64,000 nt of DNA from Metridium senile (GCA_949775045.1 OX459103.1:11662605-11726604), one strand, 5' to 3'; shown: positions 24,187 to 35,390, counted from the stretch's first letter. Numbers and translations: made by a program. The notes: generated by a model not told the origin, from the letters alone.

Positions 24187-24259
24187 GTTTCCGTAGTGTA
24201 GTGGTTATCACGTGCGCCTAACACGCGCAAGGTCCACGGTTCGAGCCCGGGCGAAAACA
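24187..24259 (+). tRNA. tRNA-Val (AAC), unit 15, double-mismatch variant
   Basis: A50 and A68. Confidence 0.8.
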
Positions 24260-24505
24260 GCGAAAATTGAATTTTGTAAAATTCTACAACTTTTGAGGTA
24301 GTTTTGACTAACCTTTGTCAATGCTTTTAGTTCAAGAAGTTATCCACTTTCCAATTAATACTATACTTAATCGCGTTATCCAATTGTTCTCCTCGGATCA
24401 AATTTTACATGTTGTTTGTTCCACATGTACATTACTTCCCAGTTATATATCAATTTGCAAATACCCTTGATTTCGTTGTAATCGTGGTAATAGGAAATAT
24501 ATGGA

Positions 24506-24578
24506 GCCTGGTTAGCTCAGCTGGTAGAGCATCAGACTTTTAATCTGAGGGTCGTGGGTTCAAGTCCCACATCGGGCG
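24506..24578 (+). tRNA. tRNA-Lys (UUU), unit 16
   Basis: T4 acceptor variant, the last one before the LTR element. Confidence 0.93.
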
Positions 24579-24795
24579 ACGTCAATAGTTTTGCAATATA
24601 TATTTTCTAAAAATCGGGCTGGATAAACTTTTAATGAAATAAACTTCCGTTTCAAGCATTCAATTATATGATAAGATTAACGTTTTCTATATACAAAGGA
24701 ATACCTTAGCTGATGGTCTACTTTTAGTTTGTTCTACCTGTGTACAACATTATCGCACTTCGGGAGTAATGACAAAACTCATAAACCATCATCAA

Positions 24796-24868
24796 GTTTC
24801 CGTAGTGTAGTGGTTATCACGTGCGCTTCACACGCGCAAGGTCCCCGGTTCGATCCCGGGCGGAAACA
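24796..24868 (+). tRNA. tRNA-Val (CAC), unit 16
   Basis: Gene body canonical. A 103-bp deletion starts 9 bp after it and removes the TTTT tract normally 13-17 bp downstream, so termination may be delayed. Confidence 0.94.
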
Positions 24869-25057
24869 CATAATTCAACCGTGAAGAAAAAAGACCAAAA
24901 ACACCGTCTCTGTGAATCATTAGGAAGACACTATCTCTGTCATAATTAAAGCATTTCATATCTATTTACAAAAAGTGGTATTCGACTAGTAAAGACTGGT
25001 TCTGTTTGGATTATTAGTATAAGACGAAGTCTAAAAGTATTTTTAGCTTATTCACGC

Positions 25058-25800
25058 TGTCAAGAGTCCAATAATTAACATAAGTTTTTCGTAGTATTTT
25101 TTTAGTTAACAATAGGTCTTTCATCCCATTATTTAGAATAAGTCAAAATATTTAGTAACAATAGGTCTTTCAGTTCATTAATCAACATTAGTTAAATTCT
25201 AGTCGATCTATTATCTATATACAATGAGGTTACATCACCGTTATGATAATTTTGGTTAGTATAAATACGCCCTAACGCGGCTAGTTGTTCAGTCACTCGT
25301 GTAGCAAAAGTATACGAGATCTAGAGCAGTTCCTGTGATCAGACTCACACAGAGTCCTGTAGTAAACTGCGAAATCCAGCTAACTCATTCAGAGTTAAAA
25401 GTTAGAAGAATTAAGAACAAGAGAAGACTTAAAAGAATACAAGAAATACGTTAAAGAATACCTGCAAGAAAAAAAAAAAACCAGAATACGAGAACCTCTA
25501 CTAGTAAAAGAACCACGTGCACAAAAGAACGAAAGAACAACCAAAACTTTAAGTATCAAGTATATATATCCTTAGTTTCACGCATATTAATAATAGATAA
25601 ATAAGTATCAAGTACATAATCCTTTGGTTCCCTTTAACTTAGTATAGTCATTAGGCGTTTAATTTATAATAAATTATTTATGTTATATTTGTTGTATGTT
25701 GTTGTACGTTGTTGTATTCAGTGAGCTCGTATTCCTGGGGAATGCTGCACTTGGGGGTTTTGGGAGGGGTTCATTGACTGATCCACCGTGCTCCGTCACA
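25058..25800 (+). repeat. 5' LTR
   Basis: Starts TGTCAAGAGTCC and ends CTCCGTCACA. Contains a TATA box near 25260, an initiator-like TCAGTC near 25289 and AATAAA at about 25668. Confidence 0.95.
25260..25267 (+). promoter_or_regulatory. TATA box of the 5' LTR promoter
   Basis: TATAAATA lies about 28 bp upstream of TTCAGTCACT, an initiator-like sequence. An identical copy is in the 3' LTR. Confidence 0.6.
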
Positions 25801-25806
25801 GAATTT

Positions 25807-25824
25807 TGGTGTCAGAAGTGGGAT
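25807..25824 (+). other. Primer-binding site, tRNA-Leu type
   Basis: TGGTGTCAGAAGTGGGAT begins 6 bp after the 5' LTR. It is complementary to the 3' end expected for a metazoan tRNA-Leu including CCA. It does not match the tRNA-Lys or tRNA-Val genes of the surrounding array. Confidence 0.75.
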
Positions 25825-25879
25825 CTGTCAATTGTAATCTGTTCAAGTGTAAGCCAGACCAGGAAAACGAACTCAAGGA

Positions 25880-28432
25880 ATGGACAACTACGATAATCTG
25901 TCGTTAGAGGATTTAAGGGAGGAATGTACGAGCAGACTGATTTCATTTGATGCAAAGGATGGGAAGAGGAATTTAGTTAGCAAACTTAAGGTAGCTGATA
26001 AGAAATCGGAATCGCTGTATTCGGAGGAAGAGGAAGGAGCAGTGGGAGGTTCGGAGGCTGTATGTAAGGACAGTGTAGTGTCGGGAATTTTTGAAGAGCA
26101 ACTGAGACTTCTTGAATTACAGAGGGTAATGAGACAAGAGGAATTGCAAGCGATGAGGGAGGAAAGGGAGGTCAGAGCGAAGGAGAGAGAAGAGAGAAAA
26201 GAAGAAGAAGAAAGGCAATTAAAGTTATTCTCAATGCAACTTGAAATGAAAAAAATGGAAACAGCAGGAATGTCGAAAGCGAAAGGAGTGGTGTTGCTCA
26301 AAATGAGAGATATGAGGGAAGGTGAGGACATAGACGACTTTTTCCGAGTTTTTGAGTTAACAGCAAATACCCAACATATACCTAAACAGGATTGGTTAGG
26401 AAACCTGATCCCAAGATTGAGTGAGAAGGCGAAGTCAGTCTACCTCGAAATCAAAGCATCAGACGCGCAAGATTATGACAAGGCGAAACTAGCCATACTT
26501 GCGTCATACCAACTAACAGTTGATCATTACAGATATAAATTTAGGAATTCCGACAAAAGTGCCGAAGAAGATTTTGTTCAATGGGCAAGGAGGACTAGAC
26601 GCTATCTGGACAGATGGATGCTAGTTGCCAGAGCAACGGGAGATGCAGAAAGAATCTTGGAACAGATTACCATAGAACGAATGCTTGATGCCGTAGGTCC
26701 CGAGTTACGTGCATGGCTCAAAGAGAAGAAGCCAGTTACTGCAGAAGAGCTAGCTAAAGTTGCAAACGAGCACGTGCAAGCCAGGAAAGGTCCACTGATT
26801 GATGGTAAATATGCCAACCTTGACAAGAACAAGCCAAAACGAAATACCAGCAATTTTATACCTGAACAACCACGGACTAACGTTAACAGCCATCACATTA
26901 ATCCAATTGCAACCCGGCCTTTTCCTCAAGCTAAAGAAGAGAAGAGAATTACGTCGAACTTTCGAGGGAAATGTTACAAGTGCCAAGAAGTGGGTCATAT
27001 GTCGTTCAACTGTCCAAAGGTAAAGCAAAATTCTCCATTATCTACTTCAACGCACAAACAATCACAGCCTGGTTCAAGTTACTTATGCTTTACACCTATG
27101 CACAAAGACACACAATTTCCCGAACACTTTGTTAAAGGAACTATCGATGGTATACCCGCAAAGATGTTAGTTGATACTGGTTGTACTCGTACATTGGTTC
27201 ACCGTAAATTTGTTAAAAAGCCCGAAGACACTCAAGAGAATATCACTATCCTTACTGCTACAGGTGAAAGAGTCACAGTACCTCTTGTTTCGCTTGAGAT
27301 TGAAGTTAAACAAGGTAAGTATAAAGAATTGGTTGGTGTTGTAGATAACCTTCCCGTTGATTGTTTACTAGGTAGATCTTCCTACGGACGAGTAATTACA
27401 AGAGACGACCTACTTTTACACTGGGGAACTGACTGTGATAAAGCCTTGGTAACTACTCGTAGTCAAACCAAACAGAAGGCACAAGAAAGGATCGAAGAAC
27501 TAGTAGATCGAGAAAACTCCCTAGCGAAAAAGACCTTATCACCGCCAAGAGACGAAACAACAAAGAGTAAACCAACCACAGAAATAGGCGAAGACGCAAA
27601 GCAAACCACCGTTGAACCAACAAAGTCCATCAAACCTGAAGTAAGTGAAGTCAATATTTTAGACAGAAATATCGACCAGGTAGTAAGTGATCAGAGGAAT
27701 GATACCACGTTAACTCAATGTAGGAATAATGTCTTAACAGGAGCACCAAAAGAAAATGATGGCTATTTTTACGAGAAAGGGTTATTGATGCATCGTAAAT
27801 TTTCAGAAAACATTCATGATGGATTGCCCTATGTAGACCGCATTGTAGTACCTGAGTCCTATCGTCCTGAAATACTGCGAGTAAGTCATACACTACCTTT
27901 AGCTGGACATCTTGGTAAAGAAAAGACTATTTCGAGAATAGTGTCACACTTCTATTGGCCAAGACTGAGCTTTGATGTAGGTAAGTATTGTGCGACATGC
28001 CCCGAATGTCAATTAGTTACAAGGAAAATGACGTCACTCAGAGCACCACTACAATCAGTCCCTATAGTTACAGAACCTTTTAGAAAGATTGCTATTGACA
28101 TTGTAGGTGAACTACCGAAAACAACAACAGGCTATAAGTATATTTTAACAATAGTTGACTATGCCACGCGTTATCCAGAAGCTTTTCCATTACGTAATGT
28201 CAATTCCAAAACAATTGCAGATACACTAGTGACGTTTTTCTCAAGAGTTGGAATCCCAGAAGAAATAGTTTTGGATCAAGGTGCTAATCTGATAGGTAAC
28301 CTTATGACGCAGTTATTCGAACAGCTTGGGGTAACTAGAATTAAGACATCAGTTTATCATCCTGAAGCGAATGGCCTTGTCGAGCGATTTAATGGTACTT
28401 TAAAGCAGATGTTGCGCAAATTCGTGTCTTAA
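25880..28432 (+). CDS. Gag-protease-integrase polyprotein of the LTR element (ends at premature stop)
   Basis: 850 codons from ATG. Residues about 5-40 resemble a SAP motif. Residues 70-120 form a charged coiled coil. Residues about 135-300 have the SCAN-like capsid pattern (W...L.P.L.G.A...Y; EEDF..W; IERML). A CCHC zinc knuckle is at about 365-378, and the aspartic protease motif LVDTGCTRTL has its Asp at about 432. A linker (520-640) leads straight into the H2C2 integrase finger (His about 670, ending CATCPEC). The DDE triad is at about D740, D799 and E835, with 35 residues between the last two. The frame stops at TAA 28430-28432 while the same frame stays open and homologous downstream, so this is a nonsense break within integrase. 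No YxDD motif exists anywhere. Confidence 0.92.
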   Translation: MDNYDNLSLEDLREECTSRLISFDAKDGKRNLVSKLKVADKKSESLYSEEEEGAVGGSEAVCKDSVVSGIFEEQLRLLELQRVMRQEELQAMREEREVRAKEREERKEEEERQLKLFSMQLEMKKMETAGMSKAKGVVLLKMRDMREGEDIDDFFRVFELTANTQHIPKQDWLGNLIPRLSEKAKSVYLEIKASDAQDYDKAKLAILASYQLTVDHYRYKFRNSDKSAEEDFVQWARRTRRYLDRWMLVARATGDAERILEQITIERMLDAVGPELRAWLKEKKPVTAEELAKVANEHVQARKGPLIDGKYANLDKNKPKRNTSNFIPEQPRTNVNSHHINPIATRPFPQAKEEKRITSNFRGKCYKCQEVGHMSFNCPKVKQNSPLSTSTHKQSQPGSSYLCFTPMHKDTQFPEHFVKGTIDGIPAKMLVDTGCTRTLVHRKFVKKPEDTQENITILTATGERVTVPLVSLEIEVKQGKYKELVGVVDNLPVDCLLGRSSYGRVITRDDLLLHWGTDCDKALVTTRSQTKQKAQERIEELVDRENSLAKKTLSPPRDETTKSKPTTEIGEDAKQTTVEPTKSIKPEVSEVNILDRNIDQVVSDQRNDTTLTQCRNNVLTGAPKENDGYFYEKGLLMHRKFSENIHDGLPYVDRIVVPESYRPEILRVSHTLPLAGHLGKEKTISRIVSHFYWPRLSFDVGKYCATCPECQLVTRKMTSLRAPLQSVPIVTEPFRKIAIDIVGELPKTTTGYKYILTIVDYATRYPEAFPLRNVNSKTIADTLVTFFSRVGIPEEIVLDQGANLIGNLMTQLFEQLGVTRIKTSVYHPEANGLVERFNGTLKQMLRKFVS

Positions 28433-29053
28433 AACGTACGCTTATGGGATAGATATCTTCCTTATCTGTTGTTTGCTTATAGAGAAGTCCCTTGTTCGTC
28501 CACAGGATACTCACCATTTGAACAACTTTATGGCAAGACTGGGCGAGGTCCTCTAGCCGTTATAAAGGAGAGTTGGATGGAGAAGAAGATACCAGAAAGA
28601 AATCTAATCACGTATGTACTGGAAATGCGTAGACGTATGCAGACCATGCAACAAGCCGTATATGAGAACATGAAGGAAAGTCAGGACAAGCAGAAGAAAA
28701 ACTATGACAAGAAGAGTTCCGTCCAAAAGTTTGAAGTTGGAGACAAGGTACTTGTACTACTACCCACTCCAGGAAGTAAGTTAGAAACGAAATGGCAGGG
28801 TCCATATACAGTAACAGCTGTCAAACAGGAAGGGAGAACGTATGAAGTCGACACTGGTAAGAGTAAGAAACAGCTTCGTACTTATAACATTAATATTTTG
28901 ACCCGTTGGCAGAGTAAAGACGAAACCACCGCGTTTGTCATGGAGGAATCTTGTGAAATGCCTTTGCCACATGAGAAGAGTTTACCACAACTAACAAATG
29001 AGGAAACATGTGTGTTTATTGTGTTGTGTGAAAAAGCTGTGAGCCAGAAATGA
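28433..29053 (+). pseudogene. Integrase C-terminal part, in frame after the premature stop
   Basis: This is the same frame as 25880-28432. It carries the post-core segment (AYREVPCSSTGYSPFEQLYG) and a GPY/F module (KWQGPYTVTAV), ending at 29053. Only one nonsense codon separates it from the upstream frame. Whether it is read through or dead cannot be judged here. The next ATG is at 28469. From 29054 to 29340 I see only non-coding DNA with repeated TTGTGTGAAAAAAAAA. Confidence 0.85.
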
Positions 29054-29340
29054 GAAAATGTGTACTTTATTGTATTTGTGTGAAAAAAAAAGTTGAGTTG
29101 TGAGACAGGAAGGGGAAGACGTGTACTTGTGTGAAAAAAAAAATCGGGGAATGCTTGTCTTATGTTCTCTTACGTTTGGGATCTCTTTTGATTCTCATTT
29201 ATTTTTGAATCGGGTGTGTCTACACTTCGGAAGTTCCATATGTACAGGAAATGCAATTTCCTCTATCTTTCAAATTTAGTGAATTCATCCTCTTTTCATT
29301 AGATATTTCATAATTTGTTAAAAAAGTTAGAAATAGTCTT

Positions 29341-29350
29341 AAGGGGGAGG
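29341..29350 (+). other. Polypurine tract
   Basis: AAGGGGGAGG lies immediately before the 3' LTR, the expected plus-strand primer. Confidence 0.85.
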
Positions 29351-30092
29351 TGTCAAGAGTCCAATAATTAACATAAGTTTCTCGTAGTATTTTTTTAGTT
29401 AACAATAGGTCTTTCATCCCATTATTTAGAATAAGTCAAAATATTTAGTAACAATAGGTCTTTCAGTTCATTAATCAACATAAGTTAAATTCTAGTCGAT
29501 CTATTATCTATATACAATGAGGTTACATCACCGTTATGATAATTTTGGTTAGTATAAATACGCCCTAACGCGGCTAGTTGTTCAGTCACTCGTGTAGCAA
29601 AAGTATACGAGATCTAGAGCAGTTCCTGTGATCAGACTCACACAGAGTCCTGTAGTAAACTGCGAAATCCAGCTAACTCATTCAGAGTTAAAAGTTAGAA
29701 GAATTAAGAACAAGAGAAGACTTAAAAGAATACAAGAAATACGTTAAAGAATACCTGCAAGAAAAAAAAAAACCAGAATACGAGAACCTCTACTAGTAAA
29801 AGAACCACGTGCACAAAAGAACGAAAGAACAACCAAAACTTTAAGTATCAAGTATATATATCCTTAGTTTCACGCATATTAATAATAGATAAATAAGTAT
29901 CAAGTACATAATCCTTTGGTTCCCTTTAACTTAGAATAGTCATTAGGCGTTTAATTTATAATAAATTATTTATGTTATATTTGTTGTATGTTGTTGTACG
30001 TTGTTGTATTCAGTGAGCTCGTATTCCTGGGGAATGCTGCACTTGGGGGTTTTGGGAGGGGTTCATTGACTGACCCACCGTGCTCCGTCACA
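29351..30092 (+). repeat. 3' LTR
   Basis: Near-identical to the 5' LTR and ends CACA before the duplicated CACGC. Confidence 0.95.
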
Positions 30093-30298
30093 CACGCCAA
30101 TATTGTAATTGCTTTTCTAGACATTGATAAAGGTCCTGCAAGATCTTGAAATTCATGATGTTGTTTAAAATACTGAGAACTAAAGAGCGCGTTTGAAGGT
30201 AAGGGTTTCTCTGAAACAAAATAAACATAATTGAAAATCGTTTCTGGTATGGAGCACAGGAAAGACAGTGGAGTAAAGCAAAGTTCTACTATGTAAGT

Positions 30299-30371
30299 GT
30301 TTCCGTAGTGTAGTGGTTATCACGTGCGCCTAACACGCGCAAGGTCCCCGGTTCGAGCCCGGGCGGAAACA
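30299..30371 (+). tRNA. tRNA-Val (AAC), unit 16
   Basis: Canonical AAC copy, completing the unit split by the LTR element. The element lies about 0.2 kb upstream. Confidence 0.96.
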
Positions 30372-30617
30372 GCGAAAATTGAATTTTGTAAAATTCTACA
30401 ACTTTTGAGGTAGTTTTGACTAACCTTTGTCAATGCTTTTAGTTCAAGAAGTTATCCACTTTCCAATTAATACTATACTTAATCGCGTTATCCAATTGTT
30501 CTCCTCGGATCAAATTTTACATGTTGTTTGTTCCACATGTACATTACTTCCCAGTTATATATCAATTTGCAAATACCCTTGATTTCGTTGTAATCGTGGT
30601 AATAAGAACTATATGGA

Positions 30618-30690
30618 GCCCGGTTAGCTCAGCTGGTAGAGCATCAGACTTTTAATCTGAGGGTCGTGGGTTCAAGTCCCACATCGGGCG
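30618..30690 (+). tRNA. tRNA-Lys (UUU), unit 17
   Basis: Canonical. From this unit to unit 29 the upstream flank reads AATAAGAACTATATGGA rather than AATAGGAAATATATGGA. Confidence 0.96.
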
Positions 30691-30907
30691 ACGTCAATAG
30701 TTTTGCAATATATATTTTCTAAAAATCGGGCTGGATAAACTTTTAATGAAATAAACTTCCGTTTCAAGCATTCAATTATATGATAAGATTAACGTTTTCT
30801 ATATACAAAGGAAAACCTTAGCTGATGGTCTACTTTTAGTTCGTTCTACATGTGTTCAACATTATCGCACTTCGGGAGTAATGACAAAACTCATAAACCA
30901 TCATCAA

Positions 30908-30980
30908 GTTTCCGTAGTGTAGTGGTTATCACGTGCGCTTTACACGCGCAAGGTCCCCGGTTCGATCCCGGGCGGAAACA
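30908..30980 (+). tRNA. tRNA-Val (UAC), unit 17
   Basis: Canonical stems, anticodon TAC. Confidence 0.95.
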
Positions 30981-31473
30981 CATAATTCATATTTTGAAAA
31001 TTTAAACCAATAGAAGACAATTATAAATATTCAAATACAACGACATTTAGTTTTAAAAATATATAGAGCCTTAGCTAAATTATTATTTTTCAACCGTGAA
31101 GAAAAAAGACCAAAAACACCGTCTCCGGGAATCATTAGGAAGACACTATCTCTGTCATAATTAAAGCATTTCATATCTATTTACAAAAAGTGGTATTCGA
31201 CTAATAAAGACTGATTCTGTTTCGAATATTAGTATAAGACGAAGTCTAAAAGTATTTTTAGCTTATTCACGCCAATATTGTAATTGCTTTTCTAGACATT
31301 GATAAAGGTCCTGCAAGATCTTGAAATTCATGATGTTGTTTAAAATACTGAGAACTAAAGAGCGCGTTTGAAGGTAAGGGTTTCTCTGAAACAAAATAAA
31401 CATAATTGAAAATCGTTTCTGGTATGGAGCACAGGAAAGACAGTGGAGTAAAGCAAAGTTCTACTATGTAAGT

Positions 31474-31546
31474 GTTTCCGTAGTGTAGTGGCTATCACGT
31501 GTGCCTAACACGCGCAAGGTCCCCGGTTCGAGCCCGGGCGAAAACA
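31474..31546 (+). tRNA. tRNA-Val (AAC), unit 17, variant
   Basis: Changes are GGTT to GGCT in the D loop, C29 to T (wobble) in the anticodon stem, and G68 to A in the acceptor. Confidence 0.82.
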
Positions 31547-31792
31547 GCGAAAATTGAATTTTGTAAAATTCTACAACTTTTGAGGTAGTTTTGACTAACC
31601 TTTGTCAATGCTTTTAGTTCAAGAAGTTATCCACTTTCCAATTAATACTATACTTAATCGCGTTATCCAATTGTTCTCCTCGGATCAAATTTTACATGTT
31701 GTTTGTTCCACATGTACATTACTTCCCAGTTATATATCAATTTGCAAATACCCTTGATTTCGTTGTAATCGTGGTAATAAGAACTATATGGA

Positions 31793-31865
31793 GCCCGGTT
31801 AGCTCAGCTGGTAGAGCATCAGACTTTTAATCTGAGGGTCGTGGGTTCAAGTCCCACATCGGGCG
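31793..31865 (+). tRNA. tRNA-Lys (UUU), unit 18
   Basis: Canonical. Confidence 0.96.
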
Positions 31866-32082
31866 ACGTCAATAGTTTTGCAATATATATTTTCTAAAAA
31901 TCGGGCTGGATAAACTTTTAATGAAATAAACTTCCGTTTCAAGCATTCAATTATATGATAAGATTAACGTTTTCTATATACAAAGGAAAACCTTAGCTGA
32001 TGGTCTACTTTTAGTTCGTTCTACATGTGTACAACATTATCGCACTTCGGGAGTAATGACAAAACTCATAAACCATCATCAA

Positions 32083-32155
32083 GTTTCCGTAGTGTAGTGG
32101 TTATCACGTGCGCTTTACACGCGCAAGGTCCCCGGTTCGATCCCGGGCGGAAACA
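32083..32155 (+). tRNA. tRNA-Val (UAC), unit 18
   Basis: Canonical stems, anticodon TAC. Confidence 0.95.
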
Positions 32156-32648
32156 CATAATTCATATTTTGAAAATTTAAACCAATAGAAGACAATTATA
32201 AATATTCAAATACAACGACATTTAGTTTTAAAAATATATAGAGCCTTAGCTAAATTATTATTTTTCAACCGTGAAGAAAAAAGACCAAAAACACCGTCTC
32301 CGGGAATCATTAGGAAGACACTATCTCTGTCATAATTAAAGCATTTCATATCTATTTACAAAAAGTGGTATTCGACTAGTAAAGACTGATTCTGTTTCGA
32401 ATATTAGTATAAGACGAAGTCTAAAAGTATTTTTAGCTTATTCACGCCAATATTGTAATTGCTTTTCTAGACATTGATAAAGGTCCTGCAAGATCTTGAA
32501 ATTCATGATGTTGTTTAAAATACTGAGAACTAAAGAGCGCGTTTGAAGGTAAGGGTTTCTCTGAAACAAAATAAACATAATTGAAAATCGTTTCTGGTAT
32601 GGAGCACAGGAAAGACAGTGGAGTAAAGCAAAGTTCTACTATGTAAGT

Positions 32649-32721
32649 GTTTCCGTAGTGTAGTGGTTATCACGTGCGCCTAACACGCGCAAGGTCCCCG
32701 GTTCGAGCCCGGGCGAAAACA
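32649..32721 (+). tRNA. tRNA-Val (AAC), unit 18, acceptor variant
   Basis: A68 only (C5-A68 mismatch). Confidence 0.86.
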
Positions 32722-32967
32722 GCGAAAATTGAATTTTGTAAAATTCTACAACTTTTGAGGTAGTTTTGACTAACCTTTGTCAATGCTTTTAGTTCAAGAA
32801 GTTATCCACTTTCCAATTAATACTATACTTAATCGCGTTATCCAATTGTTCTCCTCGGATCAAATTTTACATGTTGTTTGTTCCACATGTACATTACTTC
32901 CCAGTTATATATCAATTTGCAAATACCCTTGATTTCGTTGTAATCGTGGTAATAAGAACTATATGGA

Positions 32968-33040
32968 GCCCGGTTAGCTCAGCTGGTAGAGCATCAGACT
33001 TTTAATCTGAGGGTCGTGGGTTCAAGACCCACATCGGGCG
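32968..33040 (+). tRNA. tRNA-Lys (UUU), unit 19
   Basis: T60 is A in the T loop. Stems intact. Confidence 0.93.
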
Positions 33041-33257
33041 ACGTCAATATTTTTGCAATATATATTTTCTAAAAATCGGGCTGGATAAACTTTTTATGAA
33101 ATAAACTTCCGTTTCAAGCATTCAATTATATGATAAGATTAACGTTTTCTATATACAAAGGAAAACCTTAGCTGATGGTCTACTTTTAGTTCGTTCTACA
33201 TGTGTACAACATTATCGCACTTCGGGAGTAATGACAAAACTCATAAACCATCATCAA

Positions 33258-33330
33258 GTTTCCGTAGTGTAGTGGTTATCACGTGCGCTTCACACGCGCA
33301 AGGTCCCCGGTTCGATCCCGGGCGGAAACA
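33258..33330 (+). tRNA. tRNA-Val (CAC), unit 19
   Basis: Canonical CAC copy. Confidence 0.96.
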
Positions 33331-33823
33331 CATAATTCATATTTTGAAAATTTAAACCAATAGAAGACAATTATAAATATTCAAATACAACGACATTTAG
33401 TTTTAAAAATATATAGAGCCTTAGCTAAATTATTATTTTTCAACCGTGAAGAAAAAAGACCAAAAACACCGTCTCCGGGAATCATTAGGAAGACACTATC
33501 TCTGTCATAATTAAAGCATTTCATATCTATTTACAAAAAGTGGTATTCGACTAGTAAAGACTGATTCTGTTTCGAATATTAGTATAAGACGAAGTCTAAA
33601 AGTATTTTTAGCTTATTCACGCCAATATTGTAATTGCTTTTCTAGACATTGATAAAGGTCCTGCAAGATCTTGAAATTCATGATGTTGTTTAAAATACTG
33701 AGAACTAAAGAGCGCGTTTGAAGGTAAGGGTTTCTCTGAAACAAAATAAACATAATTGAAAATCGTTTCTGGTATGGAGCACAGGAAAGACAGTGGAGTA
33801 AAGCAAAGTTCTACTATGTAAGT

Positions 33824-33896
33824 GTTTCCGTAGTGTAGTGGTTATCACGTGCGCCTAACACGCGCAAGGTCCACGGTTCGAGCCCGGGCGAAAACA
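33824..33896 (+). tRNA. tRNA-Val (AAC), unit 19, double-mismatch variant
   Basis: A50 and A68, identical to the unit 10-15 type though separated by canonical copies. Confidence 0.8.
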
Positions 33897-34142
33897 GCGA
33901 AAATTGAATTTTGTAAAATTCTACAACTTTTGAGGTAGTTTTGACTAACCTTTGTCAATGCTTTTAGTTCAAGAAGTTATTCACTTTCCAATTAATACTA
34001 TACTTAATCGCGTTATCCAATTGTTCTCCTCGGATCAAATTTTACATGTTGTTTGTTCCACATGTACATTACTTCCCAGTTATATATCAATTTGCAAATA
34101 CCCTTGATTTCGTTGTAATCGTGGTAATAAGAACTATATGGA

Positions 34143-34215
34143 GCCCGGTTAGCTCAGCTGGTAGAGCATCAGACTTTTAATCTGAGGGTCGTGGGTTCAA
34201 GTCCCACATCGGGCG
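34143..34215 (+). tRNA. tRNA-Lys (UUU), unit 20
   Basis: Canonical. Confidence 0.96.
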
Positions 34216-34432
34216 ACGTCAATAGTTTTGCAATATATATTTTCTAAAAATCGGGCTGGATAAACTTTTAATGAAATAAACTTCCGTTTCAAGCATTCAA
34301 TTATATGATAAGATTAACGTTTTCTATATACAAAGGAAAACCTTAGCTGATGGTCTACTTTTAGTTCGTTCTACATGTGTACAACATTATCGCACTTCGG
34401 GAGTAATGACAAAACTCATAAACCATCATCAA

Positions 34433-34505
34433 GTTTCCGTAGTGTAGTGGTTATCACGTGCGCTTCACACGCGCAAGGTCCCCGGTTCGATCCCGGGCGG
34501 AAACA
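34433..34505 (+). tRNA. tRNA-Val (CAC), unit 20
   Basis: Canonical CAC copy. Confidence 0.96.
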
Positions 34506-34998
34506 CATAATTCATATTTTGAAAATTTAAACCAATAGAAGACAATTATAAATATTCAAATACAACGACATTTAGTTTTAAAAATATATAGAGCCTTAGC
34601 TAAATTATTATTTTTCAACCGTGAAGAAAAAAGACCAAAAACACCGTCTCCGGGAATCATTAGGAAGACACTATCTCTGTCATAATTAAAGCATTTCATA
34701 TCTATTTACAAAAAGTGGTATTCGACTAGTAAAGACTGATTCTGTTTCGAATATTAGTATAAGACGAAGTCTAAAAGTATTTTTAGCTTATTCACGCCAA
34801 TATTGTAATTGCTTTTCTAGACATTGATAAAGGTCCTGCAAGATCTTGAAATTCATGATGTTGTTTAAAATACTGAGAACTAAAGAGCGCGTTTGAAGGT
34901 AAGGGTTTCTCTGAAACAAAATAAACATAATTGAAAATCGTTTCTGGTATGGAGCACAGGAAAGACAGTGGAGTAAAGCAAAGTTCTACTATGTAAGT

Positions 34999-35071
34999 GT
35001 TTCCGTAGTGTAGTGGTTATCACGTGCGCCTAACACGCGCAAGGTCCCCGGTTCGAGCCCGGGCGAAAACA
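34999..35071 (+). tRNA. tRNA-Val (AAC), unit 20, acceptor variant
   Basis: A68 only. Confidence 0.86.
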
Positions 35072-35317
35072 GCGAAAATTGAATTTTGTAAAATTCTACA
35101 ACTTTTGAGGTAGTTTTGACTAACCTTTGTCAATGCTTTTAGTTCAAGAAGTTATCCACTTTCCAATTAATACTATACTTAATCGCGTTATCCAATTGTT
35201 CTCCTCGGATCAAATTTTACATGTTGTTTGTTCCACATGTACATTACTTCCCAGTTATATATCAATTTGCAAATACCCTTGATTTCGTTGTAATCGTGGT
35301 AATAAGAACTATATGGA

Positions 35318-35390
35318 GCCCGGTTAGCTCAGCTGGTAGAGCATCAGACTTTTAATCTGAGGGTCGTGGGTTCAAGTCCCACATCGGGCG
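35318..35390 (+). tRNA. tRNA-Lys (UUU), unit 21
   Basis: Canonical. Confidence 0.96.

Larger units (their letters stand above)
25058..30092 (+). mobile_element. Ty3/gypsy-type LTR retrotransposon, Gmr1-like, lacking RT and RNase H
   Basis: LTRs begin TG and end CA and are 743 and 742 bp. The insertion duplicated CACGC (25053-25057 and 30093-30097), splitting unit 16. I count four substitutions and one A-run length difference between the LTRs (about 99.3% identity), so the insertion is recent. A tRNA-Leu-type primer-binding site and a polypurine tract are present. The coding order is SAP-like/coiled-coil/SCAN-like Gag, zinc knuckle, protease, then directly integrase, with GPY/F-type C-terminus and no RT-RNase H anywhere. 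In Gmr1-type elements integrase precedes RT, so loss of a 3' RT-RNase H block would give this layout. It must rely on reverse transcriptase from another element. Confidence 0.93.

Noticed and set aside
25888..26331. 147-codon minus-strand frame opposite gag
   Set aside because: Shadow of the Gag coding frame.
28430..28470. Frameshift between the two LTR-element frames
   Set aside because: Both frames have the same phase; the break is a single in-frame stop.
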